From NCBI GenBank assembly GCA_905221605.1, contig CAJNDS010002190.1, positions 1,297,288 through 1,361,287 on the forward strand: DNA of 64,000 bases, read 5' to 3'. How positions within the stretch are numbered: the first letter of the stretch is position 1; each line of letters opens with the position of its first letter. Shown in pieces: positions 37,777-48,763 of this stretch. This DNA comes from Symbiodinium natans (taxonomy: Eukaryota > Sar > Dinophyceae > Suessiales > Symbiodiniaceae). The notes beneath the pieces were generated by a model. It did not search any database. It was given only the letters and a program-made list of their open reading frames with translations, and was not told the origin of the DNA. The position numbers and the translations under genes were made by a program.

Positions 37777-38123
37777 AGAAACCTCGGCTAACATTCCGGG
37801 GTTACACCCTCATGCATGCGAGAAATTGGCCAGCGCCTCCATGACGATTCTGCGGCCGAAACAGCTCATAGCGGACATAATCTTTGCCCTGAAGACAGAG
37901 CAGGAAGCTACGCCCAAGAGAATACCCCAAAACGCACCCCCGACCTTGCACCGCAGCCCTATCAGGGAGGATCTGTATAAACTGGCTGCAAACTGAGAAG
38001 CCCACACACCTCCACAAACCAAGCAAGTCGCACCAGAAGCTCTGAAGGAGGGCGCAGAAGCAAGCAGCCTCAACTTCAACTCTCAACCCTAGAATCGGCC
38101 CTAGAAACAGGCACTAAACCCCT

Positions 38124-38248
38124 CCGCGGTGCTGTTGGAGCCATGCCTCAACGTGCTGCGGGCGCGCCGCTGCGCGCGGGTCCGCCGCTTCGCGGCCCGC
38201 CATTCCGACCTGGCCAGCAGGTTGGAGCTGGGGAGTCTGCCTCATGGG
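38124..38248 (+). CDS. Arg-rich exon-like island ending at GTTTAGGG
   Basis: Reads AVLLEPCLNVLRARRCARVR then RFAARHSDLASRLELGSLPH, ending CATGGG|GTTTAGGG. GC-rich third positions. An earlier donor (CAGCAG|GTTGGA at 38221) is an alternative. Confidence 0.42.
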
Positions 38249-38526
38249 GTTTAGGGTTTGGGGTTTAGGGTTTGGGGTTTAGGGTTTAGGGTTAGGGTTT
38301 CGGGTTCAGGGTTCAGGGTTCAGGGTTCAGGGTTTAGGGTTTAGGGTTTGTAGGCTTTGCCTAGTAGTAGAGTAGGTAACCCAAAAGACTGCAGGTAAAG
38401 AGAGTCCCAGGTAGAACAACAGAAAAGCATCCTGGGATGCAAGATATATGTCACTTTCACAGAATCACAACAGCTCGGTCGGACGTGTGTGACATGTTTA
38501 GGGTGGTGGGTTTTGCGGCTTTGGGT

Positions 38527-38650
38527 TCTACAAGTAGGGGCCCCCTAGTTAGAATAGGGTGCTCAGGGCCCTAAGTTGCTTTATAAGCTTTACTGTTTTG
38601 GTTACAACTCCCTTAAACTAAGGTTAGTAGAGTAAGGGGCCCCTACATGC
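38527..38650. mobile_element. MITE-like palindrome, family B
   Basis: Left CTACAAGTAGGGGCCCCCTA and right AAGGGGCCCCTACATG are inverted. The interior keeps the GGTTACAACTCCCTTAA-like segment shared by the family. Confidence 0.75.
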
Positions 38651-38772
38651 TTGAGAAGCCACTCCAAAAACGCTGTTGAGGGTATTATCTCATCGGCCCG
38701 CGTGGCCGCTACTAGGGGCCCCCGCAACGCGCAACCCCAAACACCCCAATCCCTGAACCTCAAACCCTATTT

Positions 38773-38878
38773 AAAGGGTCCATGTACCTCATTGTCAGAA
38801 ACTTGGGCCGCAAAGTCAACATATAGGAGTTACTCTAAGGCCCAAGTATTCAGCATTGAGGTACATGGACCCTTAGGG
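38773..38878. mobile_element. MITE-like palindrome, family D
   Basis: AAGGGTCCATGTACCTCATT ... TGAGGTACATGGACCCTT, near-perfect 18-bp ends with ACTTGGGCC / GGCCCAAGT inner arms. Confidence 0.8.
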
Positions 38879-39414
38879 CTATAAACCCTGTGAACCCTGT
38901 ACCACTGTACACTCGACCAGCCCGTTCACCCTGTACACTCTATTCACCCCTCCAAACCCTCTGAACCCGCGAAACCCTCTGAAAACCCTTTTACTACTCA
39001 TAAAAAAAACGATAAAAAGCCCTATAAAAAAACTCATGAAAAGCTTGCAAACAAACAAACTTCAACAAAAAAGCCTTAAAAAACACAACCTTATGAACAA
39101 AACCCTATAAACTTAAACAAAAGCAACAACAATGAAAGTCCCTAAGCCCCCCGCTGGACTAAAAGATGCCACGCCACATCGCAATGCCACGGCCGCAGCA
39201 GGCTTGGGGGCCACGGCTTTGAAGATAGGGGTCTAGAAGGCTCAGGGTTAAGGGTTTAGAGGGTTTGGGGTTTAGGGTTTAGAGGGTTTAGGGTTTAGGG
39301 CTAGGGTTTTGAAGGTTTAGGGTTTAGAGGGCTCGCACTTTGTAGAGTTTAGGGCCGGCCCGGAGGGTTTAGTCATGTCGGTGTGTTTCCCTCGATAGGC
39401 ACCTTACATCCCCT

Positions 39415-39627
39415 TCATGTAGGGGCCCCCTGGTTACCTTACTTCGCCTTTAGTTGGAAGTTTCCTTATTTAGTAGGAATGTTAAAGTTTAACCTTTTTG
39501 TTGCCTTGGTTGTTGGAGAAGTAAGTTATAGACAGGGTGATAAGGGCCCTTAATTGGGTTATATGTCTTATTGTCTAATTGTTATTCCCTTGACCGAAGT
39601 AAGTAGAGCACGGGGCCCTTACTTGTT
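39415..39627. mobile_element. MITE-like palindrome, family B (long copy)
   Basis: Ends CATGTAGGGGCCCCCTGG and CACGGGGCCCTTACTTG. At about 213 bp it carries roughly 90 bp more interior than the other copies. Confidence 0.6.
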
Positions 39628-40319
39628 TTCAGGGATTGCATAGGAAGACCAGTAAGCTTAGTTCTTGGGAGATTTGTGAAAGGCTGTTGAGTTTCGTGCC
39701 TTTTGGCTTGCTGGCACTTGTGAGGTTTAAACGCTTGGTTTATCCACACCCGCGAAGGAACCCCTAATAGGCGGCTTACCGCCACCCTCTTGAGGGCTTC
39801 TGGGGGTTCTTATGACCCTAACGTGGGGCTTATGGAGGCACCTTGCATGACCCTTGGTCTTGAAGTAGCATTCTGAAGCACCAAAGCGCCTGACACTGTG
39901 CTAAAGCTAATGGATGTTCATGGGTCGGATGCCCAGTAAAAGCCCCTAATCCCTTTCTTTTATCCTCCGCGTCAGGGCCTCTAACAATCTTCATGAAGCT
40001 AAACAAAGCGTTTAGGGTTTAGGCTAATTTAGGGTGTAGTCTCGGGGTTCAGACCGTAAACCCTTTCAAAACGCAGTAATCACGCCAAAAAGCAACTCTG
40101 AACTCTGTGTCTGGTAGGATTTAGGGTTTAGGGTTTAGGGCTTGGGGTTTGGGGTTTAGGGTTTAGGGTTTAGGGTTTAGGGGCTTCTTGGCCTTGCGGC
40201 TTGGGGGGCTTGGGTGTTCAGAACCCTGGGCCACCGTCGCGCTTTGCAAGTTCAGGATGTGTGATTTGAGGTTTCGGAGTTATAGTAAGCTCCAAACCCT
40301 ACACATCCCTACTTCCCAA

Positions 40320-40380
40320 AACCTAAACCCTAAACCCTAAACCTTAAACCCTAAACCCTAAACCCTAAACCCTAAACCCC
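40320..40380 (-). repeat. (CCCTAAA)n array
   Basis: Seven or eight units. The longer set at 40867-41004 includes CCTAACCCT and CCCTAAAACC slips. Confidence 0.9.
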
Positions 40381-40784
40381 CCAAGCCCCCCAAACCCCCC
40401 AAAAAGCCTTTAAGTTTTAGACTTTCGGGGTTTATTGGCGTTCGCGTAGCCGGAAGCAGAACCTCGTTTCCTTGCCAGCCCGTAGGGTTTGGGGTTTAGG
40501 GCCAGTGCACAATTAACTGCCGTCCATCCATGAGAGTAGAGAGTACAAAAACAGGGCCCACAACCTAGACCAGGGTTTAGGGTTTAGTGTTTAGGGTTAG
40601 GGTTTAGGGTTTAATGTTTAGGGTTTTGAGAACCCTAAACCTTCTCAGCCTTGAGTAACAAGCCCAGTACTTTAATCTTCCCTTTTCTGTGGGGATCCCA
40701 AGATTCAGGTCGGGTTTATGGTTTAGGGTTTAGAGTGTAGGGTTTCGTAGGTCCTTCGGGGTGTAGGAGCAGTTAGTCCATGTG

Positions 40785-40877
40785 GGGGTTCACGATAATC
40801 AGGGACCCCCAAATAGTATAGGATCCCCTTATCAAAAGGATCCCGATAAAGTACCCCTAATATCGTAAACCCCCAAG
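40785..40877. mobile_element. MITE-like element, family E
   Basis: GGGGGTTCACGATAATCAGG ... AGTACCCCTAATATCGTAAA, with AAATAGTATAGGATCCCCTT in the centre. Confidence 0.65.
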
Positions 40878-41097
40878 CCTAAACCCTACTAAACCCTAAA
40901 CCCTAAACCCTAAACCCTAAACCCTAAAACCTAACCCTAAACCCTAAACCCTAAACCCTAAACCCTAAGCCCTAAATCCTAAACCCTAAACCCTAAACCT
41001 ATAGTAAGACGTCAAGTCATCTTGGCATGCATTTTCTTGCTGGCTGCGTGGCTCGAGGTCGTCTTCGGTCTAGACCTCCAACCCAAACACTTTCCGA

Positions 41098-41228
41098 AGC
41101 CCTAAACCCTAAACCCTAAACCCTAAACCCTAAACCCTAAACCCTAAACCCTAAACCCTAAACCCTAATCCCTAAACCCTAAACCCTAAACCCTAAACCC
41201 TAAACCCTAAACCCTAAACCCTAAACCC
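41098..41228 (-). repeat. (CCCTAAA)n array
   Basis: About eighteen units, one CCCTAAT variant. One of the longest arrays on the right side. Confidence 0.95.
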
Positions 41229-41598
41229 ACCAGGCATGGAGTTAGGCTCAGGTTTTTCCCAAGCTTGAAGCAACCGCGCCGTGAAGGTGTCTCCTGGTTC
41301 CTTCTTCGCAACCCGACCGGGGTTTAGGGTTGATAAGTTTAGGGCTTTGGGTTCAGGGTTTAGGGTTTCGGGACCTCGACATTCTCCTTGTAATCCACCT
41401 GGCTCCCAGGGTCTTGTTCCATCGACCCTCTTCAAGCGATGCCGAGGGAGGATCCTGAGTATCCTCCGGAGTATTCTCTCATCACCATCGACCCTGGATG
41501 TTGCTATATTCCCCTTTGGGAATCATTTTTTTGTGTATATATAACCCACGAAGGTATTGAGAATAATTACTTTTGTTAAGGTTCTAAGGGGAGTATAG

Positions 41599-42062
41599 GT
41601 TGCAACTGCTCCTGTGGCGACTGTCTTTTCCGCTGCGGGTGTCGTTTTCTCGTGGCCCTCGCCGCGTTCTTGGTCTTTGGCGGCTACACGAGGGATGCAG
41701 GAAGCTTGGAGGATCAGTTTACTTGCGTCCACCATGGAATGTGCGGCCTGAGCGAAGTCGGCACGGGTTTGGATGCCATGCCCGTTGACATGCCATGGCG
41801 GCTACATGAAGACTATGAGGTTGTCGTCCTCTTCTCCGGAAAGGCAGGGAGCGACTGCCTGGTCAAATGTGAGGAGAGCGAGCGTTGCTCCGGATACTCT
41901 GTCCGTTACCGAAGCATGCAGACATACTGTGTGCATTGGTTCAAGGGCTTGTGCAATGTCAGCGAGGACAACATGGAGAAGAATGCGTATTGGGACAGCT
42001 GCCGAAGTTCGAACTGCTCCACGTGTACAAAGAACGCTATTCCTGACACAGTCATTCAGTAG
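41599..42062 (+). CDS. 3'-terminal exon: membrane-anchored, Cys-rich extracellular-type protein
   Basis: Acceptor GAGTATAG precedes a 154-codon frame ending at TAG 42060-42062. It starts with a Cys cluster (CNCSCGDCLFRCGC), then a hydrophobic stretch FLVALAAFLVFGGY that would be a transmembrane or signal-anchor segment, then a domain of about 110 residues with at least ten cysteines (SDCLVKCEESERCSGYSVRY, CVHWFKGLCN, CRSSNCSTC). The C-x3-C-x4-C-SGY pattern resembles apple/PAN-type modules, which bind protein or sugar. A G residue precedes the stop in TVIQ. Upstream exons were not identified. Confidence 0.6.
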
Positions 42063-42311
42063 CCGGGGGCATGCACGTGTACATTAGAATCGATGCGTGC
42101 CGACGCAGTTGTCTCTTCTCGGATAGGATCCCCTTGTACGCCTCGGGAAGCCAGAGAATGAAGGTACCCCTGTAATGCACAGGTCCGAAGGTTACTGGGG
42201 TGCAGCCTGGGCACGACTAAGGCATCGCATTGGGGTTTATAGGGCTGTAGGGGTTTAGGGTTATAGGGTTTAGGGTTTAGGGTTTAGGGTTTAGGGTCCC
42301 AAATCCCGAAA

Positions 42312-42410
42312 CCCCAAGCGCCTCATGGCAAACGAGACCCAGAAGCTCTTCCCGCAGCATCAAGAAGTGATGGCGGAGATAAGCAAAAGCGCGTGGTGCA
42401 GGGCTCTTCT
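42312..42410 (+). CDS. Exon-like island with a start-like ATG
   Basis: After CCCCAAG a frame includes MANETQKLFPQHQEVMAEIS then KSAWCRALLYS. Downstream it becomes T-rich and hydrophobic, then hits a C-tract. ATG 42325 could be a true start or internal Met. Helical, charged composition. Confidence 0.4.
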
Positions 42411-43127
42411 TTATTCGGGGTTGTGTGTTATCCTTGTTCTTTGTTTTTTTTCTCGTATTTCAGGCTTTTTAGGGTCCCTACCCCCCCCCCCCCCCCCAAG
42501 GCTATACCAAATGATTTGCAACACTTAGCCTATATAAACAATTACGAACCTGGATCGATCTTTTCACACTGGCGGTGACCTCGAGCGACTCCCCTCCCTG
42601 AAATTTGATGTTGTGCGATTGTTCGGAATGTCGAAGGATCTATATAGGGGGGCGCAACATAAGCATCGACAGCCCTACATGGGAGCGTAAGCCCCTTAGG
42701 GTTTATAGGGCTCGGGTGTAGGGTGGCTAGGGTTTTGGGGCCTAGGGCTTCGGGTTTGTGTAGGGTATATATGTAGTAGCTTGCCAGATGAATGGCGGGG
42801 GGGCCCGGGGGGAGAGGGGAAGTGGGCAGTAGCAGGAAATGGGGTTGTTGAGCCCCTTACCTGACTAATCCCTAAATCCTAAACCCTAAACAGCACCGAC
42901 CACTACCAATCCCTCCAAAGTGCGCTAAGGTTCAGGGTTTAGGGTCTCATCAGGGTTTAAGGGTTTAAGGTTAGGGTATCGGGATCGTGGATGGATCAAC
43001 AACCAATCAATCTTAGCACATCCTAACCTCAAACCCCAAACCCACAGCCCACCCTCCAACCAAACTCACAACTCTGCATCTGTAACCTAAGCCTCCTTGA
43101 ACCATGATCTCGTAGCGCTTAACCCGA

Positions 43128-43190
43128 AGCCTCAGAATCCCCCCACCCCCCCCTCCCCCGCCCCCTGCCCCCCCAACAAAAAAATTAAAA
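43128..43190. repeat. C-tract block
   Basis: CCCCACCCCCCCCTCCCCCGCCCCCTGCCCCCCC. The minus-strand glycine-rich frame over it is a composition artefact. Confidence 0.9.
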
Positions 43191-43424
43191 CCTAACCCAA
43201 ACCCTAAATTTCTAAACCTGAAACCTTCTTGAGGCGTTGCTGCCGATGCCGACATTTGGGCAGCAGCCCGTGAACGTCGTCGCTGGCCAGGCTCCGGGCG
43301 TACTTCTAGTCTCCGCTCAAAGATCTCACAGACATTACGTCCTAAACCCCTAAATTTCAGCGGCCCCTTCAGCCTAACACGAGAGTTGTTTAGCGTAGTT
43401 TAATTGGGTTTCGGCCAGAAAGAT

Positions 43425-43700
43425 GGGTCCGAAAATGCGAAAAAATGAGCCCGAAAATGGGTCCGGAAATGGGTCCAAAAATGGGTCCGAAAATGGGTCC
43501 GAAAATGGGTCCGAAAAGGGGTTCGAAATTGGGTTTGAATTTGGGATTGCTTTTGTTTTCAATTCAAAAAGCTAGAGAAAACTGAGTCGGGGATCTTTTT
43601 GGGACACATTTTTTCCCGAAACCCATTTTCGGACCCATTGTTTTCACATTTTCGGACCCATTGTATTTGCATTTTCCGACCCATTGGTTTTGCAATGTTT
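43425..43700. repeat. GGGTCCGAAAAT dodecamer repeat and inverted copy
   Basis: (GGGTCCGAAAAT)n at about 43428-43520 in one orientation, then (ATTTTCGGACCCATT)n at about 43620-43690 in the other, forming a large inverted repeat. The minus-strand DPFSDPF frame derives from it. Confidence 0.88.
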
Positions 43701-44486
43701 TCGCAAATTTATTTTTTATTGGATTTCTAGCCTTAGGCTGCTAAAGGGCGCCACAACCCTAAACTAAAATACAAAACAATAGTCCTAAAACCTAAGCCCT
43801 TTAAACCATGAATCCAAAGCATTGCAGGGGTTGGGGGTTCAGGGTTGAGGATTGCAGGGCTCAATTGGAGAGTTGTGTTTAATTAGGATCTGCTTCCAAG
43901 GAAGTGGGCAAACCAACATTTTGGATATCTTATGCTGCGATTACAAGGAGGTGGACATACCTTTGTATTTTCCTTATCTGGGTTTGCTTGGAGACCGATG
44001 TAGGCCTAAGAACGCTCGAGCCCTGTACCCTGCTGGTTCTTCGTGAGGAATCCGGATTCTAAATCCTGTAGACCTCAGAGGTGCGCGTTATCCTACAACC
44101 TAGGGTTTAGGGTTTATATAGGGTCAGGGTTTAGGGTTTCGGGTTTAGGGTTTCGGGTTTAGGGTTTAGGGTTTAGGGTTTAGGGTGGTCGAGAAGGTCC
44201 AGCAAAGGGAGGAGCCCTGTAATCCCGTTTAAAGTCTTTAGTTTTTTTTTAAAGGTGTTACGGCTTTTAGGGTTTCTAGGTGCTTTTGGTGTTTAGGGTG
44301 TTTAAGGTCTTTAGGGTTTTAGGGTTCTTAGGGTTTTGAGGGTTTAGGGTTTTGAGGGTTTTGGGTTTCAGGTTAGGGTTTAGGGTTTTGGCCCTCGAGT
44401 TCCAGCTTTACACCCATAAGCCCTTCAGCCTTTCAACTGTCAAGCCCCTCGGCTCAATTTCCACGAGCGTCTCAAAGTTGAATCTG

Positions 44487-44606
44487 GAGGTCTATGAGAA
44501 GAAGGGACCTTGAATACAGACCCCCCCCCCCCCAAATGGTAGGATTTCCTGAACCAGAAGGGCTCCAATGAGGCACTCTTATTTTCGGAAACCCCATGTG
44601 GAGGCC
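44487..44606. mobile_element. MITE-like element, family E
   Basis: GGAGGTCTATGAGAAGAAGG ... ATTTTCGGAAACCCCATG, with a 14-C tract inside. Confidence 0.6.
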
Positions 44607-44625
44607 CATCTCAATGAGGTCCCAA

Positions 44626-44749
44626 AGGGTTTAGGGTTTAGGGTTTAGGGTTTAGGGTTTAGGGTTTAGGGTTTAGGGTTTAGGGTTTAGGGTTTAGGGT
44701 TTAGGGTTTAGGGTTTAGGGTTTAGGGTTTAGGGTTTAGGGTTTAGGGA
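44626..44749 (+). repeat. (TTTAGGG)n array
   Basis: Seventeen or so perfect units with no interruption. Confidence 0.97.
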
Positions 44750-44945
44750 TCTTGATATAGGTTCAACCCCCGAAGGACTGAAGCCTCAACCCTTGCACTT
44801 TTTGTGGCTGAAGGGTCTCAGGTCTTCCGATGTTGAGGTTTTGGGTTGGCTAGACATTGCAGACCTCTCACACGCACCCTCAGGGAATTTAGGGTTTAGG
44901 GTTTAGGGATTAGGGATTAGGACTTCCCCCCCCCCCCCCCCCCAG

Positions 44946-45050
44946 CAGATTCCCAAGCGGCTGCAGAGGTCATCGATGCCAGCGCGGGCGATGAGGATGT
45001 GATTCAGGGCCGCATTGCCGGGTGCCCGGCGCAGTGCCCTCGAAGACGTG
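44946..45050 (+). CDS. Exon-like island behind a poly-C acceptor
   Basis: Eighteen or so C residues followed by AG give a polypyrimidine tract and acceptor. The frame then reads DSQAAAEVIDASAGDEDVIQ and GRIAGCPAQCPRRR. Acidic then basic, unknown family. The frame runs on into a family D element. Confidence 0.42.
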
Positions 45051-45063
45051 CAGTTTCCATTAC

Positions 45064-45157
45064 GGAGGTACCTCGTTATGGTATACTTGGGCCCTGAAGT
45101 CCCTATATCGGAAGTACTTTAAGGCCCAAGTATTCCCTGTTTAGGTACATGGTGGCC
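45064..45157. mobile_element. MITE-like palindrome, family D
   Basis: GGAGGTACCTCGTTATGGTA ... CCCTGTTTAGGTACATGG with ACTTGGGCCCT / AGGCCCAAGT inner arms. Confidence 0.65.
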
Positions 45158-45627
45158 CTTACCCCCTGTAACTAGGTTGGCTTTTCGGATATTTCATATT
45201 TTCCTTCCTAAGTTGTTTTTTCAGGGGCCCTGTATATACATATCTTTCAAAGGGTGTAAAGGCCGCCCTGCTAAGCCAGAAACCGCCGAAACCGCATTTT
45301 GGAGCCCTACTTCTCGTCGAGGCCGGTAAGAGGAGACAAGTTCAAAGTTTGAGCCTGCATGCTTTTAGGGTTTAGGGTTTAGGGTTCAGGTTTCGGGTAT
45401 GATCCCACATACCACTCTATGTATCCCTCGGGAAACAATCGTTCGAGAAGCCTGGGGCCTGCGTGAAACGCGCGCTTTGCAGTCCAAGTCCTCCCGTTGC
45501 GAAGCAGAACATACCCCGCGTCATGCGCGGCGCAACATGAAGCCACACATCCCTCAAACCTAAGCCCCACGGCAGCTGTTTCCTGACAATCCCCGCGCAG
45601 GCGCCGATCGTTTGCATTGGCACAAGC

Positions 45628-45862
45628 AAGCCCTAAACCCTAAACCCTAAACCCTAAACCCTAAACCCTAAACCCTAAACCCTAAACCCTAAACCCTAAA
45701 CCCTAAACCCTAAACCCTAAACCCTAAACCCTAAACTAACCCTAAACCCTAAACCCTAAACCCTAAACCCTAAACCCTAAACCCTAAACCCTAAACCCTA
45801 AACCCTAAACCCTAAACCCTAAACCCTAAACCCTAAACCCCTAAACCCTAAACCCTAAACCG
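45628..45862 (-). repeat. (CCCTAAA)n array, longest in the window
   Basis: More than thirty units, interrupted only by one CTAACCCT slip and one CCCCTAAA, ending in a C-tract. Confidence 0.97.
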
Positions 45863-45964
45863 CCCCCCCCCCCCCAACTCTGGGCCCAAAATCTCTAACC
45901 TCAAGCCCTTGAGCCGCATCCGACACCCAAGGTCCCAGACCCAAAGCCCAGAACCCAAGAGACC

Positions 45965-46215
45965 CTAAACCCTAAACCCCTATAAACCCCTATAAACCCT
46001 ATAAACCCCTAAAAACCCCTATAAACCCCTATAAACCCTATAAACCCCTATAAAGCCCTATAAACCCCTATAAACCCCTCTAAACCCCTATAAACCCCCT
46101 CTAAACCCTATAAACCCCTATGACCCCTCTAAACCCCTATAAGCCCCTATAAGCCCCTATAAACCCCTATAAACCTCCATAAACCCTATATGCCCTATAT
46201 GCCCTATATGCCCTA
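45965..46215 (-). repeat. (CCCCTATAAA)n / (CCCTATAAA)n array
   Basis: Decamer and nonamer variants mixed, ending in CCCTATATG units. Related to the 7495-7800 array. Confidence 0.93.
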
Positions 46216-46439
46216 AAGCCCTAAAGCCCTGAAGCCCTAAACACCCAAAGCACCCATATTTTCGGGCGCCCAGGAGCGGGGTCCCTGGCACGAGACGTAT
46301 CGGCCCCGGGCGCGGTGGCACTTTGTTTGAGGGTTTCGGGAAGCTCGGGGTTTAGGGTTTAGGGTTTAGGGTTTAGGGTTTAGTTTCGTTTCAGGTGCTG
46401 AGTACAGTCGTATCTTACTTTCCTTGCCCTTCGTCCTCA

Positions 46440-46499
46440 GCAATGTGGATGAAGTCGCCAGGCCAGCCCAGACGAGCCCAAAACCTTGGCCGATAACAG
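46440..46499 (+). CDS. Short exon-like island
   Basis: After CGTCCTCAG reads NVDEVARPAQTSPKPWPITD before TTTAGGG units. Weak alone. Confidence 0.3.
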
Positions 46500-46505
46500 A
46501 TTTTT

Positions 46506-46570
46506 TAGGGTTTAGGGTTTAGGGTTTAGGGTTTAGGGTTTAGGGTTTAGGGTTTAGGGTTTAGGGTTTC
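46506..46570 (+). repeat. (TTTAGGG)n array
   Basis: Nine perfect units, preceding a family E element. Confidence 0.95.
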
Positions 46571-46574
46571 CAAG

Positions 46575-46672
46575 GTTAGGGGTACCTTCTTGGGGTCCTT
46601 ATCATAGGGGAACCCCGGAACCGTACTATCTGGGGATGATTTTAGGGGGTCCCTTGATCGTAAGCCCCCGGT
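46575..46672. mobile_element. MITE-like element, family E
   Basis: TTAGGGGTACCTTCTTGGGG ... TTAGGGGGTCCCTTGATCGT, reverse orientation to 40785-40877. Confidence 0.6.
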
Positions 46673-46841
46673 GTAAACCCTGAAGCCTGGAGCCCTAAAT
46701 CCTAGCCGAAAACCTACAGGTTTGGGGTTGAGGGTTTAGGGTTTAGGGTTTAGGGTTTAGGGCTTAGGGTTGGGGATGTTTGTAGATTGTTCTTTGGATC
46801 CGTAGGTAACCTACCGAAAAGTCGGTTTTGGGTCCGTAAAA

Positions 46842-46962
46842 TACAAGTAGGTGACCCCTTACTATACTAACTTGAGTTCAGGAATTATAGTGCAAATAGT
46901 ACTTATAACCCAGTTTAAGGCCCTGAAAACCCTATTTAGAACTAGGGGGCCCACACATGTAC
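46842..46962. mobile_element. MITE-like palindrome, family B
   Basis: TACAAGTAGGTGACCCCTTA ... CTAGGGGGCCCACACATGTA, with ACTTATAACCCAGTTTAAGG shared with the copies at 52254 and 55681. Confidence 0.75.
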
Positions 46963-47051
46963 CCCTAAACCCTAAACCCTAAACCCTAGACCCCAAGGGT
47001 TCTTAAACTAAGTGTGGGCCCCAGGGACCTGGACTACCCAGAAGACCTTCA

Positions 47052-47105
47052 GCTGGAACGCGGCAATACTGCCAAGCTGGTCCGGTTGCCCAGCTCATCA
47101 GGACC
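47052..47105 (+). CDS. Short exon-like island
   Basis: After ACCTTCAG reads LERGNTAKLVRLPSSSGP. Boundaries at the right are not defined. Confidence 0.3.
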
Positions 47106-47316
47106 CCGAGGCCTGAACCTCATAAGGTTTAGGGTGAGGGGGGTTAGGGTTCAGGGTTTAGGGTGTAGGGTTTAGGTTTAGGGTTCAGGGTTCGGGGGTC
47201 AGGCTTTAGGGTTTAGGGTTTAGGGTGTAGGGCAACTACCCTATTGAAAGGCGTTCTTGGGCACCGCGGGCATCATTCGTGGATAGTTGGGGGCTCCTCT
47301 GGGATGGTCCTATAGC

Positions 47317-47571
47317 TACTAATTGCTTAAGACCACCGAAAAAAGATGTTTCCTTATGAAGGGTAATGTAGGGGTTATTTGTTGTTTTTTATCCTCTAAA
47401 GGTTCTTAAGCAAATGGTAAATAGTTCTTCCTTATGAAGGGTATATAATATAGGGGATTATTTTTCATTCTTTAAAGGTTCTTAAGCGAATAGTAAATAG
47501 TTCTTCCTTACGAAGGGTAACGTAGGGGTTATTTGTTTTTCTTTAAAGGTTCTTAAGCAAATAGTAGATAG
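47317..47571. mobile_element. Family F element with two extra tandem right halves
   Basis: One GCTACTAATTGCTTAAGACC left end is followed by three successive right halves, each with CTTCCTTA(T/C)GAAGGGTA...GGTTCTTAAGC(A/G)AATAGTA. A MITE-like element seems to have grown by tandem duplication of one half. Confidence 0.8.
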
Positions 47572-47757
47572 TGCCTGTCATGGGTGCAGTGTCACCGTGG
47601 AGTGCTTTACCAGGGGCCCAACCGGGTTTAGGGTTTAGGCTTTATAGGGCTCAGGGTTTAGGGTTTAGGGTTGCATAGAGTCAGGGCCGTGGGTTAAGGT
47701 GAGGGAAGCTAGCAAAAGAAGACGCCTAAAACTCCAAAGCCCTAATGCCCTAACCAA

Positions 47758-47920
47758 GATCTCTGCTACTGCGTCTTGCATGCGATCTTACCTGAGGCTG
47801 GCCGTGAAAGACACCATGTTGTTTTGGGCTTCAGGCGTCAGGAAACAGCTGAAGCTTGAATGGGAGCCCCAAGGCTACACTTTCCCCTCTGTGTTCGGGT
47901 CGGGATTCCTGCTAAGCCCC
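47758..47920 (+). CDS. Exon-like island, about 55 codons
   Basis: After AACCAAG the frame reads ISATASCMRSYLRLAVKDTM then LFWASGVRKQLKLEWEPQGY and TFPSVFGSGFLL. Protein-like composition with amphipathic helix potential. The right boundary is uncertain. Family unknown. Confidence 0.42.
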
Positions 47921-48334
47921 TGCACCCCTTTAGGGGTTAGGCTATAGGGGATTCTAGGGTTTAGTTGCGGTTTAGGGTTGAGGGTTTAGAGTAGCAACAA
48001 CAGGTTCCCTTAGGGTTTTGGGTTTATGGTTTTTAGGGTTTAGGGTTTAGGAATTTAGGGATTTGGGGATGTGGGGATTTGAGGATTTAGGGGTTTAGGG
48101 TTTAGGGATTTAGGGTTTAGGATTCAGGGCTTAGGAGTTTAGGGATGGTTTGGGGGGGTTTTGGGATCCCTAAGTTCCCCGAAGCCCTCTTGCAAGCGAA
48201 AGGGAGTAGGAGATTGGATCCCCTGACTCCCACATCGAGCGGTTTAGGGTTTAGGGTTTAGGGTTTTGGGTTTTGGGTTTAGGGTTTAGGGTTTAGGGTT
48301 TCGGGTTAGGGTTTAGGGTTTCGGTGACTCTCAG

Positions 48335-48424
48335 GCAAAGAAGTACAAGGGTCTGGATCAGACCCTCTTGGCATCTCGTTTGCATTATGCGTGCGCATTC
48401 TTGGGGGCGAAAGTTGCTTTGAAG
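48335..48424 (+). CDS. Exon-like island, exactly 30 codons
   Basis: Acceptor GTGACTCTCAG, donor GTTTGG. Reads AKKYKGLDQTLLASRLHYAC then AFLGAKVALK. Length divisible by three with both boundaries visible. Left intron is TTTAGGG-rich. Family unknown. Confidence 0.55.
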
Positions 48425-48658
48425 GTTTGGGTGCTGCCCGCTAGAACCCCCCTAAATCCCCTAAACCCTAAACCCTACACCCTAAAGGCCATTATTCTAC
48501 TAAGCCATGGCTCTTCCAGGTTTCGGTTTGGTTTCGGCCTGGGGATTCAGGGGGTTGTTGTGTTCTACCCCTCTTTTGCTTGCGGTGTTCTTCTGGGTTT
48601 TACAGGCTCTTTGCGGCTGTAGAGCTTTACTTGCCGACTCTTCAGAAAAAAACCATAC

Positions 48659-48763
48659 GGGCCCAGATACCTCATCATTTTTTCCTTGGGCTCCAGAGCC
48701 CCCATATAGGAAATGCTTTAGGGCCCAAGTATTCCCTATTTAGGTACATGGACCCTTAAGGTA
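48659..48763. mobile_element. MITE-like palindrome, family D
   Basis: GGGCCCAGATACCTCATCAT ... CTATTTAGGTACATGGACCC with inner TTGGGCTCC / GGGCCCAAGT arms. Confidence 0.7.
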
